Origin: Candidatus Cloacimonadota bacterium
GTDB taxonomy: Bacteria; Cloacimonadota; Cloacimonadia; Cloacimonadales; TCS61
DNA length: 9,754 nucleotides
Direction of reading: 5' to 3'
NCBI GenBank assembly: GCA_018654125.1
Contig: JABIME010000091.1
Coordinates: forward strand, 1 to 9,754
The notes beneath the pieces are model-generated. The model saw only the letters and a program-made list of their open reading frames with translations. It searched no databases and was not told the origin of the DNA. Both the position numbers and the translations under genes were made by a program. This document shows positions 1 to 5,796 of the stretch, one piece after another (position 1 is the first letter of the stretch; each line of letters begins with the position of its first letter).

Positions 1-674
1 ACCTGATCCATCAGTGACAACGCATCACGCATACTACCATCCGCTTTCTTCCCAATTGCAAATAAAGCTTCAGGATCAATTGATATTCCATCTATCTTAC
101 AGATTGAACTCAACCGATCTATAATTGCTGGAATGGGAATTCTTTTACAATCAAATCTTTGACATCTTGATATAATTGTTGGAATAACTTTATGAGGTTC
201 GGTTGTAGCAAAGATGAATACAACGTTCAGAGGTGGTTCTTCCAATGTTTTAAGAAGCGCATTAAAGGCATTCTTAGAGAGCATGTGAACCTCATCAATA
301 ATGTATATCTTATTTCTTGAATTAGCGGGTGCATACATCAGCTCTTTTTGCAGATCACGAATATCTTCTACACCTGTATTGGATGCACCATCGATCTCAA
401 TAACATCAGAGGAATTTCCTTGTGTTATCTCGGTACAATTTTGGCATACGTTGCAAGGAGAAGTTGTTGGACCATCGTTAAGGCAGTTCAGGCTTTTCGC
501 AAAGATCCTTGCTAATGATGTTTTTCCTACACCTCTGGGTCCTGTAAAAAGATATGCCTGTGCGGTTCTATCCATTTCAATTGTATTCTTAAGTATCTTT
601 GTTATATGATCTTGTGCATATACTTCATCAAATGTTTGTGGTCTGTACTTTCTTGCTAATATCAAATATGCCAT
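1..674 (-). CDS. dnaX: DNA polymerase III subunit gamma/tau, N-terminal part (cut by window edge)
   Basis: This is the ATPase of the clamp loader, which opens the beta sliding clamp and loads it on primed DNA at the replication fork. The minus strand reads open from ATG at 674-672 to the left edge, giving about 224 residues of a protein that is usually 500 or more. Visible motifs are the N-terminal MAYLILARKYRP, Walker A GPRGVGKT (residues 45-52), four zinc-binding cysteines (C64, C74, C77, C80), Walker B/DEAH-like DEVH (127-130), the LLKTLEEPP segment (140-148) and sensor-1/arginine-finger SRC (169-171). A GAGGAA Shine-Dalgarno (683-678) supports the start. The lid domain continues to the edge; domain III, the tau extension and any slippery site lie outside. 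The next gene upstream, the tRNA, is divergent. Family assignment is near certain. Confidence 0.97.
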   Translation of the reverse strand, partial: MAYLILARKYRPQTFDEVYAQDHITKILKNTIEMDRTAQAYLFTGPRGVGKTSLARIFAKSLNCLNDGPTTSPCNVCQNCTEITQGNSSDVIEIDGASNTGVEDIRDLQKELMYAPANSRNKIYIIDEVHMLSKNAFNALLKTLEEPPLNVVFIFATTEPHKVIPTIISRCQRFDCKRIPIPAIIDRLSSICKIDGISIDPEALFAIGKKADGSMRDALSLMDQ

Positions 675-839
675 TTATTCCTCATTTACTAATTTTCACT
701 TTTTGGAATTTCAATTACAGCTGATATTTGTCAATTAAAAACCTCTTGGATCTTATAGGAAATTGATAAATATTGCAATTGGTTGGAATTTTATTTTTTC
801 TTGACTCTGCAAGGGTGTCTTTTTTCTTCAATTGCATAT

Positions 840-926
840 GCAGAAGTGGCGGAATTGGTAGACGCGCTAGGTTCAGGGTCTAATGAGCAATAGCTTGTGG
901 GGGTTCGAGTCCCCCCTTCTGCACCA
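840..926 (+). tRNA. tRNA-Leu, anticodon CAG
   Basis: This class II tRNA decodes CUG. The acceptor stem GCAGAAG (840-846) pairs perfectly with CTTCTGC (916-922), followed by discriminator A923, as expected for leucine, and an encoded CCA (924-926). The D arm has GGTAGA (857-862). The anticodon CAG is at 874-876 between T33 and G37. The long variable arm (884-898) has the stem GAGC/GCTT around AATA. The T arm has a five-G/five-C stem around TTCGAGT (904-910). The anticodon stem has a C-A mismatch at pair 27-43 (867/883) and a G-U at 31-39; the other three pairs are Watson-Crick. No convincing dedicated promoter could be matched: TTGACT at 801-806 lacks a well-placed -10. Confidence 0.96.
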
Positions 927-1014
927 ATTTTTTGAAACAATTGTTATTTAAGTGAAACATAGTTAATCCTGATCTGGCAAATCTTCTGACTTTCTCATAA
1001 AAAACTATTATTAC

Positions 1015-1043
1015 TTGACTCGTGGATATCAAAATTTTTTAAG
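1015..1043 (+). promoter_or_regulatory. Candidate sigma70-type promoter for the 1076 gene
   Basis: TTGACT (1015-1020) is followed after 17 bases by TTTAAG (1038-1043), matching 5/6 and 4/6 of the consensus, and leaves a leader of roughly 25-30 bases before the start codon at 1076. In such AT-rich sequence the -10 match alone is weak; the -35 and spacing carry the call. Confidence 0.4.
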
Positions 1044-1075
1044 CAAAATTATTAATATTTTATAAGGATGAAAAT

Positions 1076-1924
1076 ATGTATTACTATAAAAAGATCTACA
1101 CACTTATCTTTTTCTTGATTCTCGCATTTTTTCTTAATGCTCAGGTTAAACTCACTGTTGTTAATTTTCAAGCGAAAGGTATCTCTTCAAATGACGCTTC
1201 GATATTAACAGATAGATTTAGTAACATCCTGGTCAAGCTTGATTCAATTAAAGTTTATGAAAGAGAAAATTTAAACCAAATCATTTTAGAACAAGGATTT
1301 CAGCAAACTGGATTTATTTCTGACGATAGTATTATAGAACTTGGCAAATTAGTTGGAGTAGAGCAGATCGTTAGCGGGAGCGCTAGCTTCATTGGTAAGA
1401 CATATACTGTTACAGCAAAGATTATCGATGTAAAAACTGGTGAGATTCTAAATTCCTCATCAATCGATCATCAAGGCAGCCTTGATGAACTGCTAAGTGC
1501 AGGTATGAATAAACTCGCTTATCAGCTTTTTGGAGATTCACATTCAATCACAGAGATGAAAATTTTAACTGATGATAAGGTTCAACAGTTCACCACCAGA
1601 AATACTCCATTCCAAATATCTTTTGCAAATCCACTTCAGCTTTCTCATGAATCTAATATTGTAACCGGATTACGATTAAACATTATTTATGGTAGAAATA
1701 AGTCAGTATATGGAATTGATGCAGGATTAATAAACTGGTCTGACAATGATATGTATGGAATTCAAGCTGGGTTTTATAATCGCGCAAAAAGGGTTAAAGG
1801 AATTCAAGCTGGGTTTATCAACGTGACAGATTCTATTTTTGGCATTCAAATTGGTCTTTTCAATATAATTCGTCCCAGTAAGTATCCATTCATTCCTATA
1901 ATAAATGTAGGATTTTCATTATAG
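1076..1924 (+). CDS. Secreted protein: CsgG/TolB-like N-terminal domain plus LA_2272-type surface repeats
   Basis: The 282-residue product starts with a type I signal peptide: basic YKK, a hydrophobic core at residues 9-20 and likely cleavage after N21-A22. There is no lipobox cysteine. Residues 23-158 look like the CsgG/TolB N-terminal fold: an opening beta strand (VKLTVVNF), a long helix (ASILTDRF), VYERENLNQIILEQGF (60-75), ELGKLVGVEQIVSGS (88-102), then TVTAKIIDVKTGEIL (111-125). Residues 206-263 carry three to four GI(Q/D)AG(F/L).N units and the protein ends with PFIPIINVGFSL, as in LA_2272-family surface repeat proteins. The fold assignments come from motif recognition, not a search. 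The start is supported by AAGGA at 1064-1068. It appears monocistronic and converges on leuS. An outer-membrane or periplasmic role is inferred; the exact function is unknown. Confidence 0.85.
   Translation: MYYYKKIYTLIFFLILAFFLNAQVKLTVVNFQAKGISSNDASILTDRFSNILVKLDSIKVYERENLNQIILEQGFQQTGFISDDSIIELGKLVGVEQIVSGSASFIGKTYTVTAKIIDVKTGEILNSSSIDHQGSLDELLSAGMNKLAYQLFGDSHSITEMKILTDDKVQQFTTRNTPFQISFANPLQLSHESNIVTGLRLNIIYGRNKSVYGIDAGLINWSDNDMYGIQAGFYNRAKRVKGIQAGFINVTDSIFGIQIGLFNIIRPSKYPFIPIINVGFSL
1706..1864 (+). repeat. In-gene tandem repeat coding for GIQAGF.N units
   Basis: Units begin at residues 211, 226, 240 and 254, with conserved glycines at 213, 228, 242 and 256 (spacing 15, 14, 14) and a conserved Asn seven residues after each glycine. 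The two central units are nearly identical at DNA level: GGAATTCAAGCTGGGTTT occurs at 1757-1774 and 1799-1816, exactly 42 bases apart. That suggests recent duplication or gene conversion within the repeat block. Confidence 0.8.
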
Positions 1925-1945
1925 ATTATTAATTTAAAAAAGAAA

Positions 1946-1969
1946 AAGGGTGATCTGAAAATCACCCTT
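1946..1969. terminator. Hairpin terminator between convergent genes
   Basis: A perfect 9-bp stem AAGGGTGAT / ATCACCCTT (1946-1954 and 1961-1969) encloses the loop CTGAAA. For leuS, read on the minus strand, the stem is followed by the complement of the A-rich tract 1936-1945, a long U-run typical of an intrinsic terminator. For the plus-strand gene the following T content (CCTATATTTTC) is weaker, so action in that direction is less certain. The stem lies 21 bases past the plus-strand stop and 66 bases past the leuS stop. Confidence 0.85.
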
Positions 1970-2035
1970 CCTATATTTTCTATTAATTGTGCCTTAAAGA
2001 CTAATTACTAATGTTTTTAATCTTTAGCAAACCAA

Positions 2036-4528
2036 CTACTTAGCGACTATACTTACCAGCTTCTTTGGTACAATTATCATTTTCTTGATTTCTTTTCCTT
2101 CCAATAATTTTTGTACATTCTCCACTTCCAAAGCTAGTTTCTTTATCTCATCATCAGTTGCATCAACCGATACATTTATCTTACCACGAACTTTACCCAT
2201 GATCTGAATAACATAAGTTATCTCATCCTGAACCAGATACTTCTCATTGAATTCAGCTAATCCAGCTTCATGAAGCAGATCTTTTTTTCCAATCAACTTC
2301 CAAAGTTCTTCGCTTAAGTGTGGCGCAAAAACATACATCAAATGTGGAATAGCGACACAACTTTCTACGAATATACTTTTATCAGCTTCATTCAAATTAT
2401 CTACATTCTTAATAGAGTAAACATTGTTCAGATGCTCCATTACAGCAGCAATGGCTGTATTAAACTGCATTCTGTTTTCAATATCATTCAACACTTTCTT
2501 AATTGTGAAATGAGTACTGTAACGCAGTTCTTTAATTTCTGTAGAAAGTTCCACATTTTCATTTTGTGCTAATTCGTGTGAATTTGTGGTTTCCTTTATC
2601 AAATCCAGATTTTCATCAAACAATCTCCAAACACGATTCAAAAACCTGAAAGCACCTTTCACACCTTCATCACTCCATTCTGAATCTTTATCTGGTGGTG
2701 AAGCAAATAACATGAATACACGCACAGTATCTGCACCGTAACGATCTATAATATATTGAGGGTCAACAACATTACCCTTAGATTTACTCATCTTAGCGCC
2801 GTCTTTTGTAACCATGCCTTGCGTAAGCAATCTTGCAAATGGCTCATCAGAATTCACTAAACCTAATTCTTTCATAAATTTATGGAAAAAACGTGCATAC
2901 ATCAAATGCATTACTGCATGTTCTATACCACCGATATATTGATCTACCGGCAACCAATTATTAGCAATTTCTGTGTTAAATGGTTCATCATCATTTTTAG
3001 GATCTGCATAACGAGCGTAGTACCAACTACTATCAACAAATGTATCCATCGTATCAGTTTCACGTCTTGCAGGTTTCCCACATTTTGGGCATTTCACATT
3101 AACCCAATCATCAACTGAAAGAAGTGGATTTTGAGTGGTTTTACCAAGTTCAACATTCTCAGGAAGCTTTATAGGAAGATCTTCATTTGGAACAAGAACT
3201 GTACCGCAATCATCACAATAAACAATTGGAATTGGATTTCCCCAATAACGTTGCCTGGAAACTCCCCAGTCACGAAGTCTGTAGGTAATAGTTTCTTCTC
3301 CCATGCTGTTTTCAGCCATCCATTCAGAAATAGTTTTCATTGACTTTGAGCTTTCCATTCCATCAAATTTACCAGAGTTCACGAGAATTCCCGTTTCGGT
3401 ATAAGCTTTTGCCATTTCATCCAGAACTAAATCATTTTCTGGATTTTGAATAACTATCTTCATTGGGATTTCATACTTTTTTGCGAATTCAAAATCACGT
3501 TGATCATGAGTTGGAACAGCCATTACAGCACCCGTACCATAATCCATCAGAACATAATTAGTGATCCAGATCTGCACCTTCTCACCATTCACAGGGTTGA
3601 TTGCAAATTTACCTGTGAAAATTCCTTCTTTAGTTGTATCCTCTGCAGTTCTAGTAATAGTGTCTTCGTTCATTACTTTATCACAGAATTTGTGCATATT
3701 GGAATTATCCGGTACTTCTTTCAGCCAGCCTGTAACCAGCGGATGCTCAGGTGGAAGTGCCATAAAAGTACATCCGAATATTGTGTCAGGTCTGGTTGTA
3801 AATACTTTTATCAACTCTTCTGAGTTTTCCAAATTGAACCAAATCTCTGTTCCAAAACTTTTTCCGATCCAATTAGTCTGCATTGTTTTAACACGTTCAG
3901 GCCAATCTATAACTCCACTAAAATCCAACAATTCTTCTGCATAATTAGTAATTTTGAAAAACCATTGTTCAAGTTCTTTTTGACGCACAACACTATTGCA
4001 ACGCCAACATTTACCATCTTCTACTTGCTCATTTGCCAACACTGTCTGACAATCATCACACCAATTCTGGAATGAAGTTTTCTTGTAAGCCAGCCCTTTC
4101 TCGTACATTTTTTTAAAGAACCACTGTCCCCACTTGTAATAATCTGAATGACAAGTGCTTACTTCACGTTCCCAATCTATACCAAAACCCATCATATCGA
4201 ATTGTTTTCTCATTATTGCAATGTTATTATCGGTAGTAATGCGTGGATGTGAATTGTGTTGAATAGCAAAATTTTCTGCCGGCATTCCAAATGAATCATA
4301 ACCCATTGGCTGCATAACGTTGAATCCCTGCATTAGCTTGTAACGCGTAATCGCATCGGCAATTGAATAATTGGAAACATGACCCATGTGCAGAGCACCT
4401 GAAGGGTATGGAAACATTGAAAGAATATAGTAATTCTTCTTATCTGTATCGTTGTTGGCATTAAAGATCCTTTTATCTTCCCAGATCTTCTGCCATTTTT
4501 TCTCTATTTTTTCAAAAGGATATTCCAT
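2036..4528 (-). CDS. leuS: Leucine--tRNA ligase
   Basis: This cytosolic class I synthetase joins leucine to tRNA-Leu using ATP. It has 830 residues, the usual bacterial size range. In order: class I signature HMGH (47-50) after MFPYPSG; a zinc knuckle with C157, C160, C174 and C177; the CP1 editing domain with TTRPDTIFG (244-252) and GTGAVMAVP...HDQRD (331-345), where D345 aligns with the catalytic editing aspartate of E. coli LeuRS; a second CxxC pair set (438/441, 480/483) near the leucine-specific region; DSSWYYARY (499-507); KMSKS (579-583); an anticodon-binding helical domain; and the C-terminal VIQIMGKVRGKI (773-784) tRNA-binding domain. All key residues are present, so it should be active and able to edit. 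The start is set by AGGAG at 4542-4538. No partner gene is co-oriented within the window. Confidence 0.98.
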   Translation of the reverse strand: MEYPFEKIEKKWQKIWEDKRIFNANNDTDKKNYYILSMFPYPSGALHMGHVSNYSIADAITRYKLMQGFNVMQPMGYDSFGMPAENFAIQHNSHPRITTDNNIAIMRKQFDMMGFGIDWEREVSTCHSDYYKWGQWFFKKMYEKGLAYKKTSFQNWCDDCQTVLANEQVEDGKCWRCNSVVRQKELEQWFFKITNYAEELLDFSGVIDWPERVKTMQTNWIGKSFGTEIWFNLENSEELIKVFTTRPDTIFGCTFMALPPEHPLVTGWLKEVPDNSNMHKFCDKVMNEDTITRTAEDTTKEGIFTGKFAINPVNGEKVQIWITNYVLMDYGTGAVMAVPTHDQRDFEFAKKYEIPMKIVIQNPENDLVLDEMAKAYTETGILVNSGKFDGMESSKSMKTISEWMAENSMGEETITYRLRDWGVSRQRYWGNPIPIVYCDDCGTVLVPNEDLPIKLPENVELGKTTQNPLLSVDDWVNVKCPKCGKPARRETDTMDTFVDSSWYYARYADPKNDDEPFNTEIANNWLPVDQYIGGIEHAVMHLMYARFFHKFMKELGLVNSDEPFARLLTQGMVTKDGAKMSKSKGNVVDPQYIIDRYGADTVRVFMLFASPPDKDSEWSDEGVKGAFRFLNRVWRLFDENLDLIKETTNSHELAQNENVELSTEIKELRYSTHFTIKKVLNDIENRMQFNTAIAAVMEHLNNVYSIKNVDNLNEADKSIFVESCVAIPHLMYVFAPHLSEELWKLIGKKDLLHEAGLAEFNEKYLVQDEITYVIQIMGKVRGKINVSVDATDDEIKKLALEVENVQKLLEGKEIKKMIIVPKKLVSIVAK

Positions 4529-4570
4529 TTATATTTACTCCTGATTTTAAATTTTTGTTTTATGGTAAAA

Positions 4571-4599
4571 ATTGTATTATTCCCCTAACAGGGGAGTAA
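4571..4599 (-). promoter_or_regulatory. Candidate leuS promoter
   Basis: Read on the minus strand, TTACTC (4599-4594) is followed after exactly 17 bases by TACAAT (4576-4571), matching 4/6 and 5/6 of the sigma70 consensus. Transcription would start roughly 35-40 bases before the leuS ATG. No T-box-like leader or leader peptide rich in Leu codons would fit in so short a leader. Confidence 0.4.
4581..4595. repeat. Short inverted repeat inside the leuS promoter spacer
   Basis: TCCCCT-AAC-AGGGGA is a perfect 6-bp palindrome with a 3-base centre, and an unusually GC-rich patch in an AT-rich region. It lies between the putative -35 and -10 of leuS and overlaps the -35 by two bases, so it could be an operator; it could also just be a small hairpin. 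Confidence 0.5.
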
Positions 4600-4712
4600 A
4601 AGAAAGAGACTTAATTGAGTTGTGTTGGCAAATTTGCAGTGAGTTCTAATAAAATATCTCATAAGTTCCTTCTCCTTTTTAGATTTAACGCAACTTTTGA
4701 AACGAAAGTCTT

Positions 4713-4742
4713 TTGGTCAAAACATTTTTGCAAGTTTATACT
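4713..4742 (+). promoter_or_regulatory. Candidate promoter for the 4813 membrane-protein gene
   Basis: TTGGTC (4713-4718) is followed after 18 bases by TATACT (4737-4742), matching 4/6 and 5/6 of the sigma70 consensus and placing the transcript start about 60 bases before the ATG at 4813. The -10 falls inside the loop of the inverted repeat at 4727-4766. Confidence 0.35.
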
Positions 4743-4766
4743 ATTAAATGATTTTTCACTTGCAAA
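4727..4766. repeat. 9-bp inverted repeat flanking the putative -10
   Basis: TTTGCAAGT (4727-4735) and ACTTGCAAA (4758-4766) are perfect reverse complements separated by 22 bases that include TATACT. The inner arm GCAAGT/ACTTGC matches the inner arms of the first hairpin upstream of the transposase gene (5047-5059). It may be an operator or a decayed relative of those hairpins. Confidence 0.5.
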
Positions 4767-4812
4767 TAAAAAGCACAGAAAATAATTAAACTAAATGTGA
4801 AAGGGAGGAAAA

Positions 4813-5019
4813 ATGGGTTTTGTTAATTATTTTAATGATCGGTTAAAAAAACATTTCACTTTGTGGGATATCAAGCTTGCACAACTAGCAGGAATGTTCT
4901 TTCTAATTATTCTCATAAAACTTATCCCTGAGATCATCTCTTTAGATTATTGGTTTTATATTGTTGGTGCTATTTTAACAGCTAGTAGACCGTTGTATTT
5001 AACTTTCATAAAGAAATAA
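4813..5019 (+). CDS. Small two-helix membrane protein, function unknown
   Basis: The 68-residue product has a basic amphipathic start (residues 1-19, with RLKKHFTLWD) and two hydrophobic segments at about 21-40 (LAQLAGMFFLIILIKLIP) and 46-64 (YWFYIVGAILTASRPLYLTF), ending in KK. A strong Shine-Dalgarno AGGGAGGAA just upstream fixes the ATG at 4813. I know of conserved small proteins with this pattern (F(T)xWD, two helices, a proline after helix 2), but none with an assigned function. It is the first gene of a plus-strand run. The downstream sequence suggests it once sat only a few bases before the flavoprotein gene now at 5785. Likely a real inner-membrane protein; the role is not inferable. 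Confidence 0.8.
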   Translation: MGFVNYFNDRLKKHFTLWDIKLAQLAGMFFLIILIKLIPEIISLDYWFYIVGAILTASRPLYLTFIKK

Positions 5020-5037
5020 AAGTTTATGGAAAACTAT
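5010..5037 (+). repeat. Left copy of a 28-base imperfect direct repeat
   Basis: This segment matches 5769-5796 at 24 of 28 positions, including uninterrupted AAAGAAATA and ATGGAAAACTA blocks at the same spacing. The right copy contains the start codon of the flavoprotein gene; the left copy spans the stop codon of the small membrane-protein gene and an ATG (5026) that opens a 28-codon reading frame beginning MENY and stopping at 5112. It marks the left border of the transposase-hairpin unit. Confidence 0.7.
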
Positions 5038-5042
5038 CCTTT

Positions 5043-5156
5043 TTCGCAAGTTATACTTGCGAATATAATTGTTTGTGAAGTTTTACTTCAAGAATATGAA
5101 AAGTTTTCGTAAGTGAAACTTACGTATCAAGTGCATTAACAAGTATAACTTTTTAA
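5043..5156. repeat. Array of four AAGT-N3-ACTT palindromes
   Basis: Hairpin 1 has a 9-bp stem (5043-5051/5055-5063, loop TAT). Hairpin 2 has a 6-bp stem TGAAGT-TTT-ACTTCA (5076-5090). Hairpin 3 has a 7-bp stem CGTAAGT-GAA-ACTTACG (5108-5124). Hairpin 4 is TTAACAAGT-ATA-ACTTTTTAA (5136-5156), with one C-T mismatch. All share AAGT and ACTT next to a three-base loop, while the outer arms differ. Centres are at 5053, 5083, 5116 and 5146, spaced 30, 33 and 30 bases. Confidence 0.85.
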
Positions 5157-5162
5157 CGAGAG
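5111..5162 (+). repeat. Upstream copy of the 52-base repeat flanking the transposase gene
   Basis: It matches 5715-5766 at 47 of 52 positions without gaps (offset 604), with differences at 5127, 5135, 5145, 5146 and 5152. It includes most of hairpin 3 and all of hairpin 4. Similarity resumes after a small length difference as AAAGAAAT (5171-5178), which overlaps the transposase start codon. Two of the differences (5135, 5152) break pairs that are intact in the downstream copy. Confidence 0.85.
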
Positions 5163-5176
5163 AAGTTGAGAAAGAA

Positions 5177-5731
5177 ATGAAAAGTAGATATAAAGTAGTT
5201 GAATCTGATGGATTATACTTCACTACTTCAACAATTGTTGAGTGGATTCCAATTTTTACAAATGAAAATACATTTCAAATTATCACTAATTCATTAAATT
5301 ACTGTATAAATGAAAATATGCTAAAGATTTATTCCTTTGTGATAATGCCGAATCATCTGCATTTAATTGTATCTGCAAAGGATCTGTCTGAATCTATGAA
5401 GTCTTTTAAAAGACATACTGCAAAAAAAGTATTAGAATATTTGAAGAAATCTAAACATGATTGGATACTCAATCAGATGCATTTTTTCAAAAAAAGAAAT
5501 AAATTAGAAAGTGAGTATCAAGTATGGCAAGAAGGATTTCATCCTCAACTAATTAGCTCGAATAAAATGTTAGAGCAGAAAACAAATTATAATCATCAAA
5601 ATCCAGTAAGGAAAGGCTTTGTAAATGAAGCTGAATATTGGAAATATAGTTCTGCCAGTAATAAAGATTTTGAAGGAAATGAGATTATTAAATTGAATAG
5701 TTTGGATGATTTGAAAGTGAAACTTACGTAG
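5177..5731 (+). CDS. REP-associated tyrosine transposase (IS200-like Y1/HUH family)
   Basis: This 184-residue enzyme belongs to the single-strand DNA nicking and joining family. The HUH motif is MPNHLHLIV (57-65, H60 and H62), preceded by the strand IYSFVI. The conserved helix then carries TNYNHQNPVRKGFV (136-149), where Y138 is the likely nucleophile, followed by EYWKYSSASN (153-162), characteristic of RAYTs. Between them lie SMKSFKRHTAKKV (73-85) and VWQEGFHPQLI (116-126). Both catalytic elements are present, so it may be active. The ATG at 5177 has only a weak GAGA-type ribosome site. The last codons (VKLT and TAG) lie inside the downstream 52-base repeat. The gene looks AT-rich compared with leuS. 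The family call is solid; present activity is inferred. Confidence 0.93.
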   Translation: MKSRYKVVESDGLYFTTSTIVEWIPIFTNENTFQIITNSLNYCINENMLKIYSFVIMPNHLHLIVSAKDLSESMKSFKRHTAKKVLEYLKKSKHDWILNQMHFFKKRNKLESEYQVWQEGFHPQLISSNKMLEQKTNYNHQNPVRKGFVNEAEYWKYSSASNKDFEGNEIIKLNSLDDLKVKLT

Positions 5732-5766
5732 CAAGTGCGTTAACAAGTGCAACTTGTTAACGAGAG
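5715..5766 (+). repeat. Downstream copy of the 52-base repeat with a perfect 11-bp hairpin
   Basis: This copy overlaps the last codons of the transposase gene. Its first palindrome (AAGT-GAA-ACTT, 5715-5725) keeps only the inner four pairs because the left arm is coding sequence. The second is a perfect 11-bp stem, CGTTAACAAGT-GCA-ACTTGTTAACG (arms 5738-5748 and 5752-5762). GTAG at 5728-5731, which contains the stop codon, lies six bases before this stem; E. coli REP elements also carry a GTAG foot beside the hairpin, so the resemblance is noted but unproven. Confidence 0.85.
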
Positions 5767-5768
5767 TG

Positions 5769-5796
5769 AAAGAAATAGAGGTCTATGGAAAACTAC
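5769..5796 (+). repeat. Right copy of the 28-base direct repeat (flavoprotein leader and start)
   Basis: It contains the leader and first four codons of the flavoprotein gene and matches 5010-5037 at 24 of 28 positions (mismatches at 5778, 5780, 5783 and 5796). GAGG at 5778-5781, which serves as the ribosome site for ATG 5785, differs from the left copy exactly at two of these positions. Confidence 0.7.

Larger units (their letters stand above)
5038..5768 (+). mobile_element. RAYT transposase gene with flanking hairpin repeats (REP-like unit)
   Basis: The unit comprises four upstream palindromes, the 184-codon Y1/HUH transposase gene and a downstream repeat with two palindromes. REP-associated tyrosine transposases are known to sit beside the small palindromes they process. 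Here the hairpin-bearing repeat at 5111-5162 recurs at 5715-5766 on the other side of the gene. There are no terminal inverted repeats of a DDE-type insertion sequence. Borders are inferred from the 28-base direct repeat outside it; the ends of the truly mobile part are not known. Confidence 0.65.

Noticed and set aside
301..609. Plus-strand open frame of 102 codons opposite dnaX
   Set aside because: The minus strand carries the unmistakable DnaX ATPase core over the same bases; the plus frame is its shadow, with no ribosome site or recognisable protein features.
840..926. tRNA-Leu as the attachment site of an integrated element
   Set aside because: No second copy of the tRNA 3' end and no integrase gene were found in the window; neighbours are ordinary genes.
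949..958. TAAGTGAAAC after the tRNA, identical to part of the 52-base repeat
   Set aside because: The match is only ten bases, with no ACTT arm or hairpin following, which is expected by chance in AT-rich DNA.
2318..3944. Several plus-strand open frames opposite leuS
   Set aside because: All lie inside the intact leuS reading frame, overlap one another in different frames and show no protein-family features.
4529..4580. T-box riboswitch or leucine leader peptide controlling leuS
   Set aside because: The leader from the likely promoter is under 50 bases, with no specifier hairpin, no T-box motif and no run of Leu codons.
4628..4637. GCAAATTTGC perfect palindrome
   Set aside because: Ten bases of mostly A and T, not placed at a recognisable promoter element or repeated nearby; weak on its own.
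5043..5156. Periodic palindromes read as a CRISPR array
   Set aside because: The units are not identical repeats separated by unique spacers of constant length; only an 8-base core is shared and the outer arms differ by compensating changes. No cas gene is present.
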